Positions 34,149 to 45,788 of a stretch of 64,000 nt of DNA are shown piece by piece. The notes beneath the pieces were generated by a model. It saw nothing but the letters and a program-made list of their open reading frames with translations. It was not told the DNA's origin and did no database searches. This DNA comes from Triglochin maritima (taxonomy: Eukaryota > Streptophyta > Magnoliopsida > Alismatales > Juncaginaceae), in assembly GCA_963682175.1 (NCBI GenBank), contig OY821777.1, forward strand, positions 22,216,001-22,280,000, read 5' to 3'. Made by a program: the position numbers and the translations under genes. The stretch's first letter is position 1, and every line of letters starts with the position of its first letter.

Positions 34149-35739
34149 CCCACTCTTGAGATTCCCATTTGATGTCTTTGACAAATGAAGATGCGAACTT
34201 ATGTTTGTACATAGTTATATATATATAAAAAACAAAAAAAGTACAATAAAAGACTCCTTCAGTGAGCATCGATTGTTGTGGGCTCCAACCCTTGTGTATT
34301 TGGGCCCCATTTCTTTCACGTATTTGTATCCCTTCTTTAGCTTCTCACAGGTTTTGAGGGAATTTGGGTTGTGTCCATCAACATAGCCGAAACTTCCCTT
34401 TGTACTTCACGTTGGTGAGATCTATTCTTTTTCATGCATAACTCCATATAGTATCTTGCTCACATTCATTGAGGACAATGCATGAACTAGGTGTGGGGGG
34501 GGGGGTGTTTTACATGTGTACATAGTCGAGTCTTTTCTTTTGATTTTGTTTTCTTTTGTTTGCATTTTTAGGGTCATGTTAGTGTGCTGCATTTAATATC
34601 GATATATCTGATTGCCATGATCCTTGGGTGACTTGTCTTCTTTTGCTTGCCAGTGCTTTAAAATTTCCACATTTCTTTCAAAATCTTCATGTGTTTGCGA
34701 AAGAAAATGTTTTGTGGGTTTTGCGTGTGTTTAGCATGTGCAAAACCGTTGAGAGGCAAAGTAAAAAGAAAGCTCCCAAAATTGTCTTGAACTTGATGCA
34801 TTAGGATATCTAGTACAGTGACTTTAGGATTTATCGAGTCGTTAGGATGCACCCTAGTTTTCCCTTGGGGATGAGTAATCATAGGGTTTCAGTGCTCAAA
34901 CATTTAATGAAGTCCACCCTGAACCTAGTGAGTCAATAATTCGTGTCTGTTAACTTAATGAAGTTTGTTGTAGTCAAGGACCCTCTAAATCCTGTTGTGA
35001 GACATTAGTGTAGGGGTTTTGGTTCATGTGTAGATAAGAAATAAGTGAGTAGGTGTTCTCTCTTCTCACACGGCTCCTATCACTCAGGAAAGTAGGTCTG
35101 AAGGGACTTTGTGCCTGGTGCTTTCGAGTCATCTGACTTGGCATGCGCCGACCGAATTCCCATTACACGGGTTGTAGGGATTGCCCTATGTGGAGATTTG
35201 GGGAAAGGTGTACGTGATAGTGTAAGTCCTCATGGGCAATGATGCACGAAACCTGACCCTGGGAGAATTAAGCTCCAACTAATAAAAATAAAAACAAATG
35301 ACGAAAAGAAACAAAAAGAAAAAAAATGGTAATGCAAATAAGAACCTTAATGGACTTTACACTTTGTAGCACTTGAGGATCTTGAGGTTGTCCATGTCTT
35401 TCACTTAATTCCTTATTTAACTTGAACGAATGGTTCATTAGGCTAGGTGTGGACTGATTACCTTTATAGAGTCGGCCCGTAGGATTACCGTGTCCATTGA
35501 TCGACAAAAATTTGTCCAACGAGTCGAGGTCTAGATTGAATAATGCTTCTTGTTCGGATTTTGTGGGTATATCCGCTGAAAACCCTCAGGAGACAACACT
35601 CCTCCTCCTTGGAAACAAGGAGGTTTAACGGCTTGTTGAACGTGCTAAGTGCAACCGTGATTCCTACGAAAGTGAGTAAGGATTTCTTGTTTCTTATGTG
35701 CTTTTCTCTTTCTTTGTTTTGCTCGACACTAGCAAAAAG
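34149..35739 (+). other. 3' non-coding region of element B
   Basis: Collinear with P 1493-3085. It breaks off within the stem-loop that precedes the polypurine tract (GCTCGACACTAGCAAAAAG), where element D's LTR begins. A G-run of 10 lies near 34495. Confidence 0.75.
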
Positions 35740-36964
35740 TTAGATTTAAATTTATACCGCAAGTGCACGGCGTCTATGAAGACGTGGCAAGTACGAGTCG
35801 AACACACGGAGGGAGAGATTTGTTATTATTGTGATTTCGATTGGGGGAAAGAAGGAGAGAAGAAATAATTGGGTTTTGAGATTTTTGGATTTTAATTATC
35901 TAAAGCAAGAAACAAGAACAATTAAAACTAAAACAAGAACAAAGATGTGAATTCCGTCGGGTGGAGGTTTAGATTTAAGGTTTAGATTAGAGAATTTAGA
36001 AACTTATAATAAATCATATTAGTTATAAAGCATTACATGATAAATGATTTAACATAAACTCAAGTAATCAAAATATACTAACACGAAATTAAAATAATAA
36101 CATTCATTCATCTTCTCTTCACCCTAATCCGTCACCTCCACCCTTTGGAAAGAGTTAGAAACTCATAGAGGGAGGAAGAAGGGGTCGTTGAGACATTACA
36201 AAAGAAAACTAAAAGTAAGAAATAAAAGACAGAATTTTATTAATGAAAAGGAAGAATACAAAACTAAGATTAAGAATAAAAACTACCACCAAAGACTAAG
36301 GACCCTTCTAACATCGTTCTCGGGTCTATTTATAGTTGCTACAAGGGATCTAGGTATAATATTGGAAAGTACACGTGTCCAGACACGACTGGACGAAATT
36401 GGAGCACACGGATCGACTAGGGGGTGGCGGAATCGCCGCATGGTGTGTGTGATCTGCGGCGGAATCGCCGCACATCATGCTCTGATTTGGTCCGGATTTT
36501 GGTTGAATGTTTATGGTATGATTTGATCCTCCTTTACGCGTCTGGATTGATTCTTTCCATTCTTTTGAGCTCCGGATTAATTCCTTCACATATTTGGAGA
36601 TATACATTGATTTTTCTATATATTTTCTCCAAGAGAATAAAAGCTACTCGTGATTTGCAATTAGGTCCTTGACTTTTTGCAGTTAAGTCCCCGGCTACTT
36701 TTGTGCTTAAGTCCTTGTTCTTTTTGCAATTAGGATTTGAATGCTTTTATGCTTGGATACATTTCCATTCGTAACCCGATAATCTTGAACTTGGTATTTA
36801 TGATAGAAATGAGTCTTTTGCACACGTTTATGCTCGGGATGTGGGTAAATTGCATTCAGGTCCCTGTATTCTGTAAATAAGACTAAACACATACCTTAGT
36901 AGCATTTATTGATGTAAAAGCAATCTAAATGAAAGACATATGATGCAATGTATGCAATGCATCA
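35740..36964 (-). repeat. 3' LTR of element D
   Basis: Ends ..GCAATGCATCA at the internal side. The outer end reads TTAGATTTAAATTT where the partner has TGAGAATTAAATTT, so the terminal bases appear lost at the junction with B. The U3 inverted-repeat doublet is at 36423-36440 and 36455-36472, with TATAAATAG on the minus strand at 36326-36334. The hairpin CGTC-TATGAA-GACG lies near the outer end (about 35770). Confidence 0.85.
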
Positions 36965-38072
36965 AATACCCCCACACCTAGATTTTGCTAGTCCCTAGCA
37001 AAACAGAAGATACGAAAAATAAAAACAGGGAAATCCTAACTCACTTTCGTAGGAATCACGGTTGCACTTAGCATGTGCAACAAGCCTTTAAACCTCCTTG
37101 TTGCCAAGGGGGAGGAGTGTTCTCTCCTGAGGGTTTTCAGCGGATATACCCACAAAATCCTGAATCAACATTTCATTAATAGTTCTCAATGTCCCTACCT
37201 CAACCATATACATATCACTAAGAATTTTTGCATGCTCATTATATAAATCTAACTTATTAAAATTCTGACTTGGTCTTTGCTTCTCCAACATTCACACCAC
37301 TAACCCTTCTACACATGTTATCACTTAAATTATTTTGCACGCCTCCTCTGGTGGTGAAGTATCATTCGGATCAACCATGGCATGGATCATTCTTTTAGCT
37401 TTGGGCCTTGAGTATATATTTTTTTCTTTTCTTTTCTTTTCTTCCGTGATTCAACACATTTGCTTTTTGACACTTTTACCCTTTTTGCATTCGTGTAGCG
37501 AGTTTGGTCGATAATCCCGAGCTGGTAGACTCAAGTTACCGGGTTTCAAGATACCCCTACGGACCAGTGACTCAAAGGCTTGGGCTTTTGTAATCATTTT
37601 GCAGAATGTGCTTTCCTCACTTTATTCCTTTATTTTTAATTTTATTTTCCTCAAGGCTTAATTGCTATTAGAAGTCCACACTTCCCGGTATATTTTCCTC
37701 AACCTTTGTTTTTTATGAACCACTTCAAAGATTTGATTCATCCAATTTAAGTGCATACATGTCTTAAAGGGTAATGAGTTATTTCTTTGGAACTTCGATT
37801 TATGTCATAATTTCTACAAGCAGAACTATATAATAAGGAACAAAAAATCAATGTCATTTGTACACGGGTTTTGGCAGTTCAATCTTAAGCTATGTTATGA
37901 AACATTGATTTTTTTTTGAAATAAAAGACAGCTATATAGATAAATATATACATAAACACCCCCCACACCTAAATCATGCATTGTCCTCAATGTATGCAAA
38001 TATAAAGCAAATGCACTTATTACCTTGGTGGACTGCGGTGGAAGGATGGAATTTGCTCAAAGTCAACCATAG
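36965..38072 (-). other. 3' non-coding region and polypurine tract of element D
   Basis: Starts with AATACCCCCACACCT (PPT on the minus strand). The first ~200 bp, including a perfect TTTTGCTAG..CTAGCAAAA stem-loop, closely matches element C (42661-42863). Beyond about 37165 the similarity stops. No gene is visible. Confidence 0.7.
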
Positions 38073-40499
38073 TCAGAACTGGATTGAATGACACCATATT
38101 GGTGCATGTATCCAGTTGAATTGTTCCCCATGTTGCAATGAGAGTTCTGATTCACAGGTTCCACACCCCTCACATAAATTGGTTCTCTTATTTGCTCGAG
38201 TGACGGTGGGTGTGTGGATGAATTCCTCCCTTTTTTTCTTACTTCCTTTTTGATTTTGTGATGATTCAGAAATATTATAGATTCGTGATTTCATCACAAC
38301 ATCACTTTGATTGCATGTTATTTCTGGCTCACTATCAATATGAAAGATATTAAATTCAGCTTTTAAGTTCCCAAAAGATAATTGCATGAGCCCATTTCGA
38401 CAATTTATCAATGCTTCCGAAGTGGCTAACAAGGGTCTGCCTAGAATTACATGGATTTGTCGATTAGGATTTACAACAGGTGCGGTATCTAGTACGACAA
38501 AATCCACTGGGTAAATGAAGTCACCAACCTTGATCAAAACATCCTCTACTATACCTCTTGGTTTCTTAATAGAGCAATCAGCAAATTGAAGGGTTGTCTT
38601 ACAGGGTTTTAGTGGACCAAGGTTCATTTGCTCATAGATAGAGTATGGGAGTAGGTTAACACTAGCACCAAGGTCTAGAAGGGCTCTGTTGATAAAAGTA
38701 TCTCCCATTGAACATGAAATTGTGGGACATCCAGGATCCTTATATTTTATAGGAGATGTGTTGGACAAAATAGAACTTATGTTTGCAGTTAAGAATGCCT
38801 TCTTTGGTACGTTTGTTTTTCTCTTTTTAGTGCACAAATCTTTTAAGAATTTAGCATAAGCAGGTATTTGTTGAATCATGTCTAAGAGTGGAATGTTCAC
38901 CTTAACTTGCTTAAATACTTCCAAGATTTTCTCTATTTGTGCACTTGAGTTCTTTTTGAGTCTATTGGGAAATGGGGCTTTAGGGACATAGACTCGCTCA
39001 GGTTCAGGTTGAGCTACGGGTTCAGATTGAGTAGGTGGGGTGGGCGTTTCAGATTGGACGTCGGGTTCAATGGTTAGGTCATATGTGGGTGCTTGATGGC
39101 TAGATTGATTGGACACTCTAGGATTTACCACATTGTTATCAACTTGTCTTCCAGACCGTAATGATACTACTGCATTTATTTGTTGGAACGGTCCTTCCTC
39201 ATTAACCATTTGAACCGGTCTAGGGTTGTTATTTCCTAAAGGTGCTTGATAGGATTGATATGAATTATTATTAGATCTAGGGTTCACCTCAGGTTGACTT
39301 GGAAACCGACCCTTTTCTCTTTCACCTACTATTTGTGCTAGTTGGCTGACTTGTGTCTCTAGCCTTTGGAAGGTCTGGTTGGTTGTTTGTATAAAAGTTT
39401 TCATCAAATTTTCCAAGCTTGTCAACCTAACCTCATGATCGTTATTGTTATTAAACCCAGATGATGTATTATTTTGGTTATACGGGTTTGGTTGTTGTCT
39501 AGGAGGTTGACCCTGTTGGTTTGATGAGAAATTGGAATTATTACGCCAACCCGAGTTATAGGTTGATGTGTATGGGTCATTTCTAGCATGGTTATACATG
39601 GCATTAACTTGGTCCCATTCCACACAATCCTCCTTTACATGACCAGTCTGACCACATCTAGAGCACAGGATAGTCGAGGATTGATTCACTCGGTATTGGG
39701 TTTGTAGCTCTAAACTTTCCATTCTGCGCATAAGGGTAGCTAGTTTTGCTTCAGCCGCTATGTTGGCATCTACAGCTAAGACACCTGGTCTGGGTTGACT
39801 TGCTATTCTAGATCCAATACTCGGGTTAAGCGGTGTTCTAGCATTGTCCCATTGCATACTGTTTTCAGCTAAATCCTCAAGGAAAGTCCAGGCATCATTT
39901 TCGTTTTTTGACATAAAGTTCCCTTGGCTTACGGATTCTACCATAACCCTAGATGTGGGTGTCAATCCCTCATAAATAATTTGGCATAATTGCCATCTTG
40001 GAATTCCATGATGAGGGCATTGGGTCAGTACACTCTTAAATCTTTCTAGATAGGAATAGAACGGCTCGCTCTCAGACTGAATGAATGCAACAATTTCATT
40101 CCTAATCCTCATAGTCTTATGGTTGGGGAAATATTTTTTTAGGAATACTTGAACAAACTCAGCCCAACTTCTAATGGATCTTTCGGCTAGACTATATAGC
40201 CATTTCTTAGCGTCATCCTTAAGTGCTAGAGGCACGAATTTCAGACGCACTGCCTCCTCAGGAATATGCTGGTATTGCATAAGAGAGCAGATTTCCTCAA
40301 ATTCTCTAAGGAAGAGATATGGGTCTTCCCTAGAGGTGAACTTAGGCAACATACTCATGTATTGTGCCTTAAGTTCGAAGTCGTGACCCGGGATGGTGGG
40401 CATAACGATGCACGATGGCTGAGCAGCCATCGCTGGATAGCATCGATCCCTCAGAGTTATAGGTTGTGCAACAGGCGGGTCCACTACGTTCTCACCCAT
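38073..40499 (-). CDS. gag-protease polyprotein of element D, intact, 808 aa
   Basis: This is the structural protein and protease of an Athila/Tat-type retrotransposon. The frame is open further upstream, but the first ATG is at 40497-40499. Domains in order: gag capsid region (about 40-220, with KKWLYSLAERSIRSWAEF and CPHHGIPRWQLCQIIYEGL), a CCHC knuckle (CSRCGQTGHVKEDC, about 285-298), an Asn/Gln-rich linker with a short coiled coil, then a retropepsin domain with active-site motif ALLDLGASVNLLP and later VILGRPLLA. It stops after the protease with a short tail (..WCHSIQF). No RT follows. Intact frame and near-identical LTRs point to recent movement using pol from another element. The gag and protease are homologous to those of A. 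Confidence 0.9.
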   Translation of the reverse strand: MGENVVDPPVAQPITLRDRCYPAMAAQPSCIVMPTIPGHDFELKAQYMSMLPKFTSREDPYLFLREFEEICSLMQYQHIPEEAVRLKFVPLALKDDAKKWLYSLAERSIRSWAEFVQVFLKKYFPNHKTMRIRNEIVAFIQSESEPFYSYLERFKSVLTQCPHHGIPRWQLCQIIYEGLTPTSRVMVESVSQGNFMSKNENDAWTFLEDLAENSMQWDNARTPLNPSIGSRIASQPRPGVLAVDANIAAEAKLATLMRRMESLELQTQYRVNQSSTILCSRCGQTGHVKEDCVEWDQVNAMYNHARNDPYTSTYNSGWRNNSNFSSNQQGQPPRQQPNPYNQNNTSSGFNNNNDHEVRLTSLENLMKTFIQTTNQTFQRLETQVSQLAQIVGEREKGRFPSQPEVNPRSNNNSYQSYQAPLGNNNPRPVQMVNEEGPFQQINAVVSLRSGRQVDNNVVNPRVSNQSSHQAPTYDLTIEPDVQSETPTPPTQSEPVAQPEPERVYVPKAPFPNRLKKNSSAQIEKILEVFKQVKVNIPLLDMIQQIPAYAKFLKDLCTKKRKTNVPKKAFLTANISSILSNTSPIKYKDPGCPTISCSMGDTFINRALLDLGASVNLLPYSIYEQMNLGPLKPCKTTLQFADCSIKKPRGIVEDVLIKVGDFIYPVDFVVLDTAPVVNPNRQIHVILGRPLLATSEALINCRNGLMQLSFGNLKAEFNIFHIDSEPEITCNQSDVVMKSRIYNISESSQNQKGSKKKREEFIHTPTVTRANKRTNLCEGCGTCESELSLQHGEQFNWIHAPIWCHSIQF

Positions 40500-41248
40500 T
40501 GGATCCGGGTGAGGTGGTGCCACAGGTGGATTGGGGCTAAGTTCCAGACTGGAATCTAGATGAACTCGTGAGAGTCGATTACTCAAGTCCCGAATCCAAA
40601 TCTGAGTGCACCGGGTTGAATCAATTTTTGAATTCAAATTCGGAATTTAAATTCCAAATTAAGTTCAAGAATTAATTATTATTTTTTTATATATTTTATA
40701 TTTTCGTTTTTTTTAATATATATTTTTTTATGTTTTTTTTTTCAAAAGGGAAACAAACAATAGAATGGGGAAAGATGAGAAAGGAATCCTAATCTAGAGA
40801 ATTTAGGTGAGAAGAGAAAGAAGACTCAGATGAGAAGGGAAACCTAACTCTAAAGATAGAAAGAGGGTTGGTCAGAAAATTCCTAAGAAAGCATGGTTCA
40901 AACAATCCTAGACTTAGTGTCGCTTAGATCTAGACGACTCCTAACTGGTTGAGTCGAATTGATTTGCTTGATTCACCTCCCTCACTAATCAAACCAACTT
41001 GGCCAGACCGTGTATAGCTAGTGGGGGCGCTTCCGACAGAGTCGGTGCCAATTAGACAACCACTTCGCTTGGAAGACTTACGTCAACACAAAAACACTTT
41101 CTAGACACCAAATTAAATTCAATCGGCTTCAGGTCATAGCAAGTCAAACCAATTCTTCTCCTTAAATGAGTCCGAGTCCTTAGGGGCCAATGTCTAATTG
41201 ATTTTAAATTTAAGGCTTAGGTGACACTTTAGGATTGTGATTTGTGGG
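40500..41248 (-). other. Leader of element D, part next to gag
   Basis: Non-coding; contains a T-rich run (about 40678-40740). It continues across element C at 48339. The pre-insertion junction is at the duplicated GTGGG. Confidence 0.7.
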
Positions 41249-42660
41249 TGTTGAACGTTTTAATTTAAACCGCAAGTGCACGGCCGCGATGAAGCGGTGG
41301 CAAGTATGGGTCGTCCTCAGGGAGGTGAGTAGCCTCTTGCTTGTACGAAATCAAGTGGCAAAAATAGGGGGAAGAAAGTTGTTTATGCTAATCTAGACTA
41401 CGCTACACTAAGAAGTATGAAATGCGAACGAAACAAACAAACGATGAAATAAAACTAAACTAAGAACAAAACAAGAATGCTGGAATTTCAGGAATGGAAA
41501 ACCCCTAAGGGGTGGAGTGAGTGCACACAAGCAAAGAGGTGGGTGTAGAATACATTCTTTAAGCACATGAAGGTGGTGTTTATCAAGCATAGGAAGTGTC
41601 TAAATGTTATGGCAAAACCTATCAATCTATTCACCAACTTGGTTGATTAACATTTACATATGCAAGTTGTTTATTTCAGAACCTAAACAAGCATGAGAGG
41701 TGTCTAATCATTTTGGCAAAACTCATCAAGTTATAAATTCTATCCTAAACAAGCAAGCATACATTCATGTTTAATCAACACATTGAAATTAAAGCATTCA
41801 TCCCATTCTCTAATGCATGTATGTACATCTACTCCACCCCCCAAAGGGGATGGAACTACTCACTAAACATTACACTAATTATTAAACTATGGAAAGAAAG
41901 CATATTAAAACTATGCTAGAATTAAAAGACGATTAAACTAAAACATGCACAACAATAAAAGAAGCATAAAACAAACAATGAAAGAAACATAAAACTTTAT
42001 TGATAAAATGACTCACATTAAAAGTAGCATCCTCCTACTTTAGTGTGTGCTTCAAGGCCTCACTTCTAGTAGGAAGAATAGCCACTTAAAATCTGGAGTG
42101 ATTACAATAGGAGGTGAAGAGTTCTATTTATAGCCATGGAAAAAGCTAATCCGGGACAATCCCCCGATGTGGGACTAAACAGATACCACAAATAGCCTAA
42201 ACATCCTCTAATACATGTGCTGGAGAAATTTTAGCGCATTTGGGCCAAAAGTGACCACCAATTAGCGGTCTTGGACCGCTAATTAGCGGTCTACAGTGTC
42301 CGGATCGCTCTGGAATTTCTTGTGGGCTTTTCTGGAAGGTTTTGTTGGTATTTGATGCATCTATTTTGCATGTTGGAGCTCCGACCCGAATAGAATTGCC
42401 AAAATACTCCCCATGATGGTGAGGAGTATTCTGTTTTGCTCTTAGGTCCTTCGGTCTTGCATTAAGGTCCTTCTTCCATGCATCTTGGTCCACAGATCTC
42501 ACAATTCAGTCCTTTTTCCCAGCTTTTGGGTCCTTTTATGCTTCATCTCTTCAAACCTATTTATTCCTGAAAACTAAACATAAAACTCGTAACATAGCAT
42601 TATTTAGGTGAAAGATAATGGATATAAGATACAAATATGAGCATGAAATGATGTCAATCA
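41249..42660 (-). repeat. 3' LTR of element C
   Basis: TGTTGAACG..TGTCAATCA on the plus strand. The U3 doublet is at 42253-42270 and 42274-42291 (3 bp apart), 121 bp from TATAAATAG (minus strand, 42124-42132). The hairpin CCGC-GATGAA-GCGG lies near 41285. Confidence 0.95.
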
Positions 42661-44276
42661 AATACCCCCACACCTAACTTTTGCTAGTCCCGAGCAAAAC
42701 AAAGAAAGAGAAAAGCATGCGAAAAAAACAAGAAATCCTAACTCACTTTCGTAGGAATCACGGTTGCACTTAGCACGTGCAACAAGCCGTTAAACCTCCT
42801 TGTCGCCAAGGAGGAGGAGTGTTGTCTCCTGAGGGTTTTCAGCGGATATACCCACAAAATCCGAACAAGATGCATTAATCAATCTAGCTACACGACTCGT
42901 TGGACTTATTTTGTCGATCATGGGACGCGGTAATACTACGGGTCGACTCTATATATGTAATCGGTCCACACACCTAGCCTAATGAGTTATTCGTGAGAGT
43001 TAGTCAAGGACTTAAGTGAAAGACATGGGCAACCTTAACTTCTGAATGTGATACAATGTGTAAAGTCCATTTTGGTTCTTATTTGACTCTTTTTTTCTTC
43101 TTCTTTTTCCTTTTTCTTTGGAGCATTTTATTGGTTTGTGTTTGATTCTCCCCAGGGTCAGGTTTCGTGCATCATTGCCTATGAGGACTTACACTATCAC
43201 GTACACCTTCCCCCAAATCTCCACATAGGGCGATCCCTACCACCCGTGTAACGGGAGTTCGGTCGGCGCATCCCAAGTCAGATGACTCGAAAGCACCAGG
43301 CACAAAGTCCCCTCAGACCTACTTTCCCGAGTGATAGGAGCCGTGCGAGAAGAGAGAACACCACTTATTTATCTATATGGGAACCAAAACCCCTACACTT
43401 AAGTTTCACAAAAAGAGATTAAGGGCCCTTGCCTACGACAAACTTCCTTATACTAACAGACACGAATTATTTGACTCACTAGGGTCAGGGTGGACTTCTT
43501 TAAATGTTTGAGTACTGAAACCCTATGATTACACGCCCCCTGAGGGAAAACCAGGGTGCATCCTAACGACTCGATAAGGCCTAAAGCCAGTAAACTAGAA
43601 ATCCTAATGCATCAAGTTCAAGACAATTTTGGGAGCTTTCTTTTTACTTTGCCTCTCAACGGTTTTGCACATGCTAAACACACGCAAAACCCACAAAAAC
43701 ATTTTCTTTCGCAAACACATGAAGATTTTGAAAGAAATGTGAAAATTTTAAAGCACTCGGCAAGCAAAAGGAGACAAGTCACCCGAGGATCATGGCAAGC
43801 AGATATATCAATGTTAAATGCGGCACACTAACATGACCCTAGCAGTACAAACAAACGAAAATAAAACCAAAGGAAAAAGACTCGACTATGTACACACGTA
43901 AAACACCCCCCCACACCTACTTCATGCATTGTCCTCAATGAATGTGAACAAGATACTACATGGATACATGCATGAAAAAGGAAAGATCTCACCAACATGA
44001 AGTACAAAGGGACGTTCAGGGTCATGTTGATGGACACAAACCCAAATTCCCTCAAAACCTGTGAGAAGCTGAAGAAGGGAGATAGATACGTGAAGAGATT
44101 GGGCCCAAGTACACAAGGGTTGGGGCCCACAACAATCGATGCTCATTGAAGGAGTCTTTTATTGTACTTCTTTTTTTTCTTTTTCTTTTTTTTTCTTTTT
44201 TTTATATAACTATGTACAAACATAAGTTCCCATCTTCATTTGTCAAAAGACATCAAATGGGAACCTCAAGAGTGGG
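42661..44276 (-). other. 3' non-coding region and polypurine tract of element C
   Basis: AATACCCCCACACCT (42661-42675) is the PPT complement, followed by the conserved stem-loop (TTTTGCTAGTCCCGAGCAAAA) and the block shared with D. Further on lie T-rich and CT-rich stretches. There is no sense gene. Confidence 0.75.
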
Positions 44277-45788
44277 TCAATGCACTTGGAAAGGGAACAT
44301 GACACCACGCGGGGCCAGAATACGCATGCGTGGGCCCCCTTCACAAAGAGCACCAGATGAAATGAGAGGTTCATGAATTGGACGCAAAGGCGTCTCATTC
44401 AAAGGATCAAACTGAAAGAGCTTGAACCTCTCGAGAGTTTGGGAAATAAGGGGCAACGGAAGAAAAATATCTCCCGTTGCGGAACTGAAGTTATGATCAT
44501 CAATCCAAACTCTCCAACCAACAGGCTGGTGGGTCGGAACGAGGTCAAGCACCTCGTTATGCATGTCCAACTCACCAGGAGAACATGAAGTGGCTCTCAT
44601 ACCCAAAGTATCCTCCAAGGAACTCCTAATACCCTCATGAGCAATGTAGTTGTTTGATGTTCCATCATTTCCAAGATGATCAGGAACAATAGTGAGAGGC
44701 AAACTCTCATCAGGTTGTTTGAAATTGAGGGTACTAGGGAGCTCTTGCTCCACCAGAGGTGAGTCCTTAGGAGGTACAACAATAAGATCATGTGGCTCAA
44801 GGGCCACGGGACAAAAAGGTAAGGCACAATCCTGTGCCGACTCATAATAGAACTGGTCCAAGTTATTCTCAATTTGAATCGAATCCTCCACTAAGTGATC
44901 GTGAATTGAAACCCCAAGTCCCTCAGGCTGACTAGGAGTTTGACTTTGAAAGGTTGTGCTTTGAATTTGTGGATGTGGTGGTGGTTCGATATCAAAAGAT
45001 GAATCCTCATGTTGACAAGAAAGGTGACCCTCCTCGCGTTCATGGAATTGTTGTGTCATTTGACTCACTTGCAATTCCATATTTTGCAAGGAATTCAAGT
45101 TGGACTTCAATAAAGTTTGAGTGGTTTCCATGAATGTTTGGAGGGTTTGTTTTAAGGAATCAAATTTGGGGTCAACAGTGAGGTCCAAGTCAGAGATTGG
45201 GAAATTTTGGGGTTGGGTGTTGATGGGCTGAGAATGAGTCCAATGATTTGGAGTGGGGTGCTGGTAGAATTCTGGGTATTCGGGAGGAGGATACGGGGGT
45301 GAAAATAAGGTATAAGAATTTGGATAAGATTTGTCTCCCCATGAATCCATCACTCTCGGGTTGTACGCGGATGCGTAATGGTCATAATGAGCATTTTGGG
45401 AAAATGTGTGCTCATACTCAGGCTCAGGGGGAACATAAGGACATTCCCCGATAACATGACCACTCAACCCACAACAGTCGCACGGTACGGCTACTGGAGC
45501 CACCGGGGCACTCATGTCGTCTGCCATATGCATGAAAGAGGCCAAAGTTTGTTGTAATGTCTCAGTTTGTTGACCAGCATATGATCTGGCATAACTAGAT
45601 TGTGGTCTAGCAGTCGGTGCCTCTCTCATGTTACCCCAATATGAAGACTGCTCAGTCACAAAATTGCGATCATCCCAACCATACGGGGTGTTAGTCTGAG
45701 CCACCCCAGGTTGCATGGGTCCGGAGTACCAGGGAGAATCGTCCTGGTCCCAACAATGATATGGATGGTCGCCCATGTAACCATCCAT
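44277..45788 (-). CDS. gag-like protein of element C, intact, 503 aa
   Basis: The start is the ATG at 45786-45788, which corresponds to the ATGs of P (37) and B (32658). The frame is also open 13 codons upstream without an ATG. Features: an acidic, aromatic N-terminus (MDGYMGDHPYHCWDQDD); a CCHC knuckle (CDCCGLSGHVIGEC) at about residues 115-128; a Tyr/Pro-rich segment; a predicted coiled coil (DSLKQTLQTFMETTQ.. to QQFHEREEG, about 205-255); an acidic middle; and a conserved C-terminus (VGWRVWIDDHNFSSA, LERFKLFQFDPLNETPLRPIHEPL). It lacks the capsid motifs of A and D. I know the knuckle type but not the rest. An RNA-binding or packaging role is inferred. The same ORF in P and B is broken, so this may be the family's working copy. 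Confidence 0.85.
   Translation of the reverse strand: MDGYMGDHPYHCWDQDDSPWYSGPMQPGVAQTNTPYGWDDRNFVTEQSSYWGNMREAPTARPQSSYARSYAGQQTETLQQTLASFMHMADDMSAPVAPVAVPCDCCGLSGHVIGECPYVPPEPEYEHTFSQNAHYDHYASAYNPRVMDSWGDKSYPNSYTLFSPPYPPPEYPEFYQHPTPNHWTHSQPINTQPQNFPISDLDLTVDPKFDSLKQTLQTFMETTQTLLKSNLNSLQNMELQVSQMTQQFHEREEGHLSCQHEDSSFDIEPPPHPQIQSTTFQSQTPSQPEGLGVSIHDHLVEDSIQIENNLDQFYYESAQDCALPFCPVALEPHDLIVVPPKDSPLVEQELPSTLNFKQPDESLPLTIVPDHLGNDGTSNNYIAHEGIRSSLEDTLGMRATSCSPGELDMHNEVLDLVPTHQPVGWRVWIDDHNFSSATGDIFLPLPLISQTLERFKLFQFDPLNETPLRPIHEPLISSGALCEGGPRMRILAPRGVMFPFQVH

Noticed and set aside
35740..35744. A TSD for element D
   Set aside because: The flanks AAAAG and GGTAT do not match in any register tried, so no duplication is claimed.
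36188..36672. ORFs on both strands, repeated at 49515-49999
   Set aside because: They are repeated only because they lie in D's two LTRs, and they overlap the TATA box and the inverted repeats.
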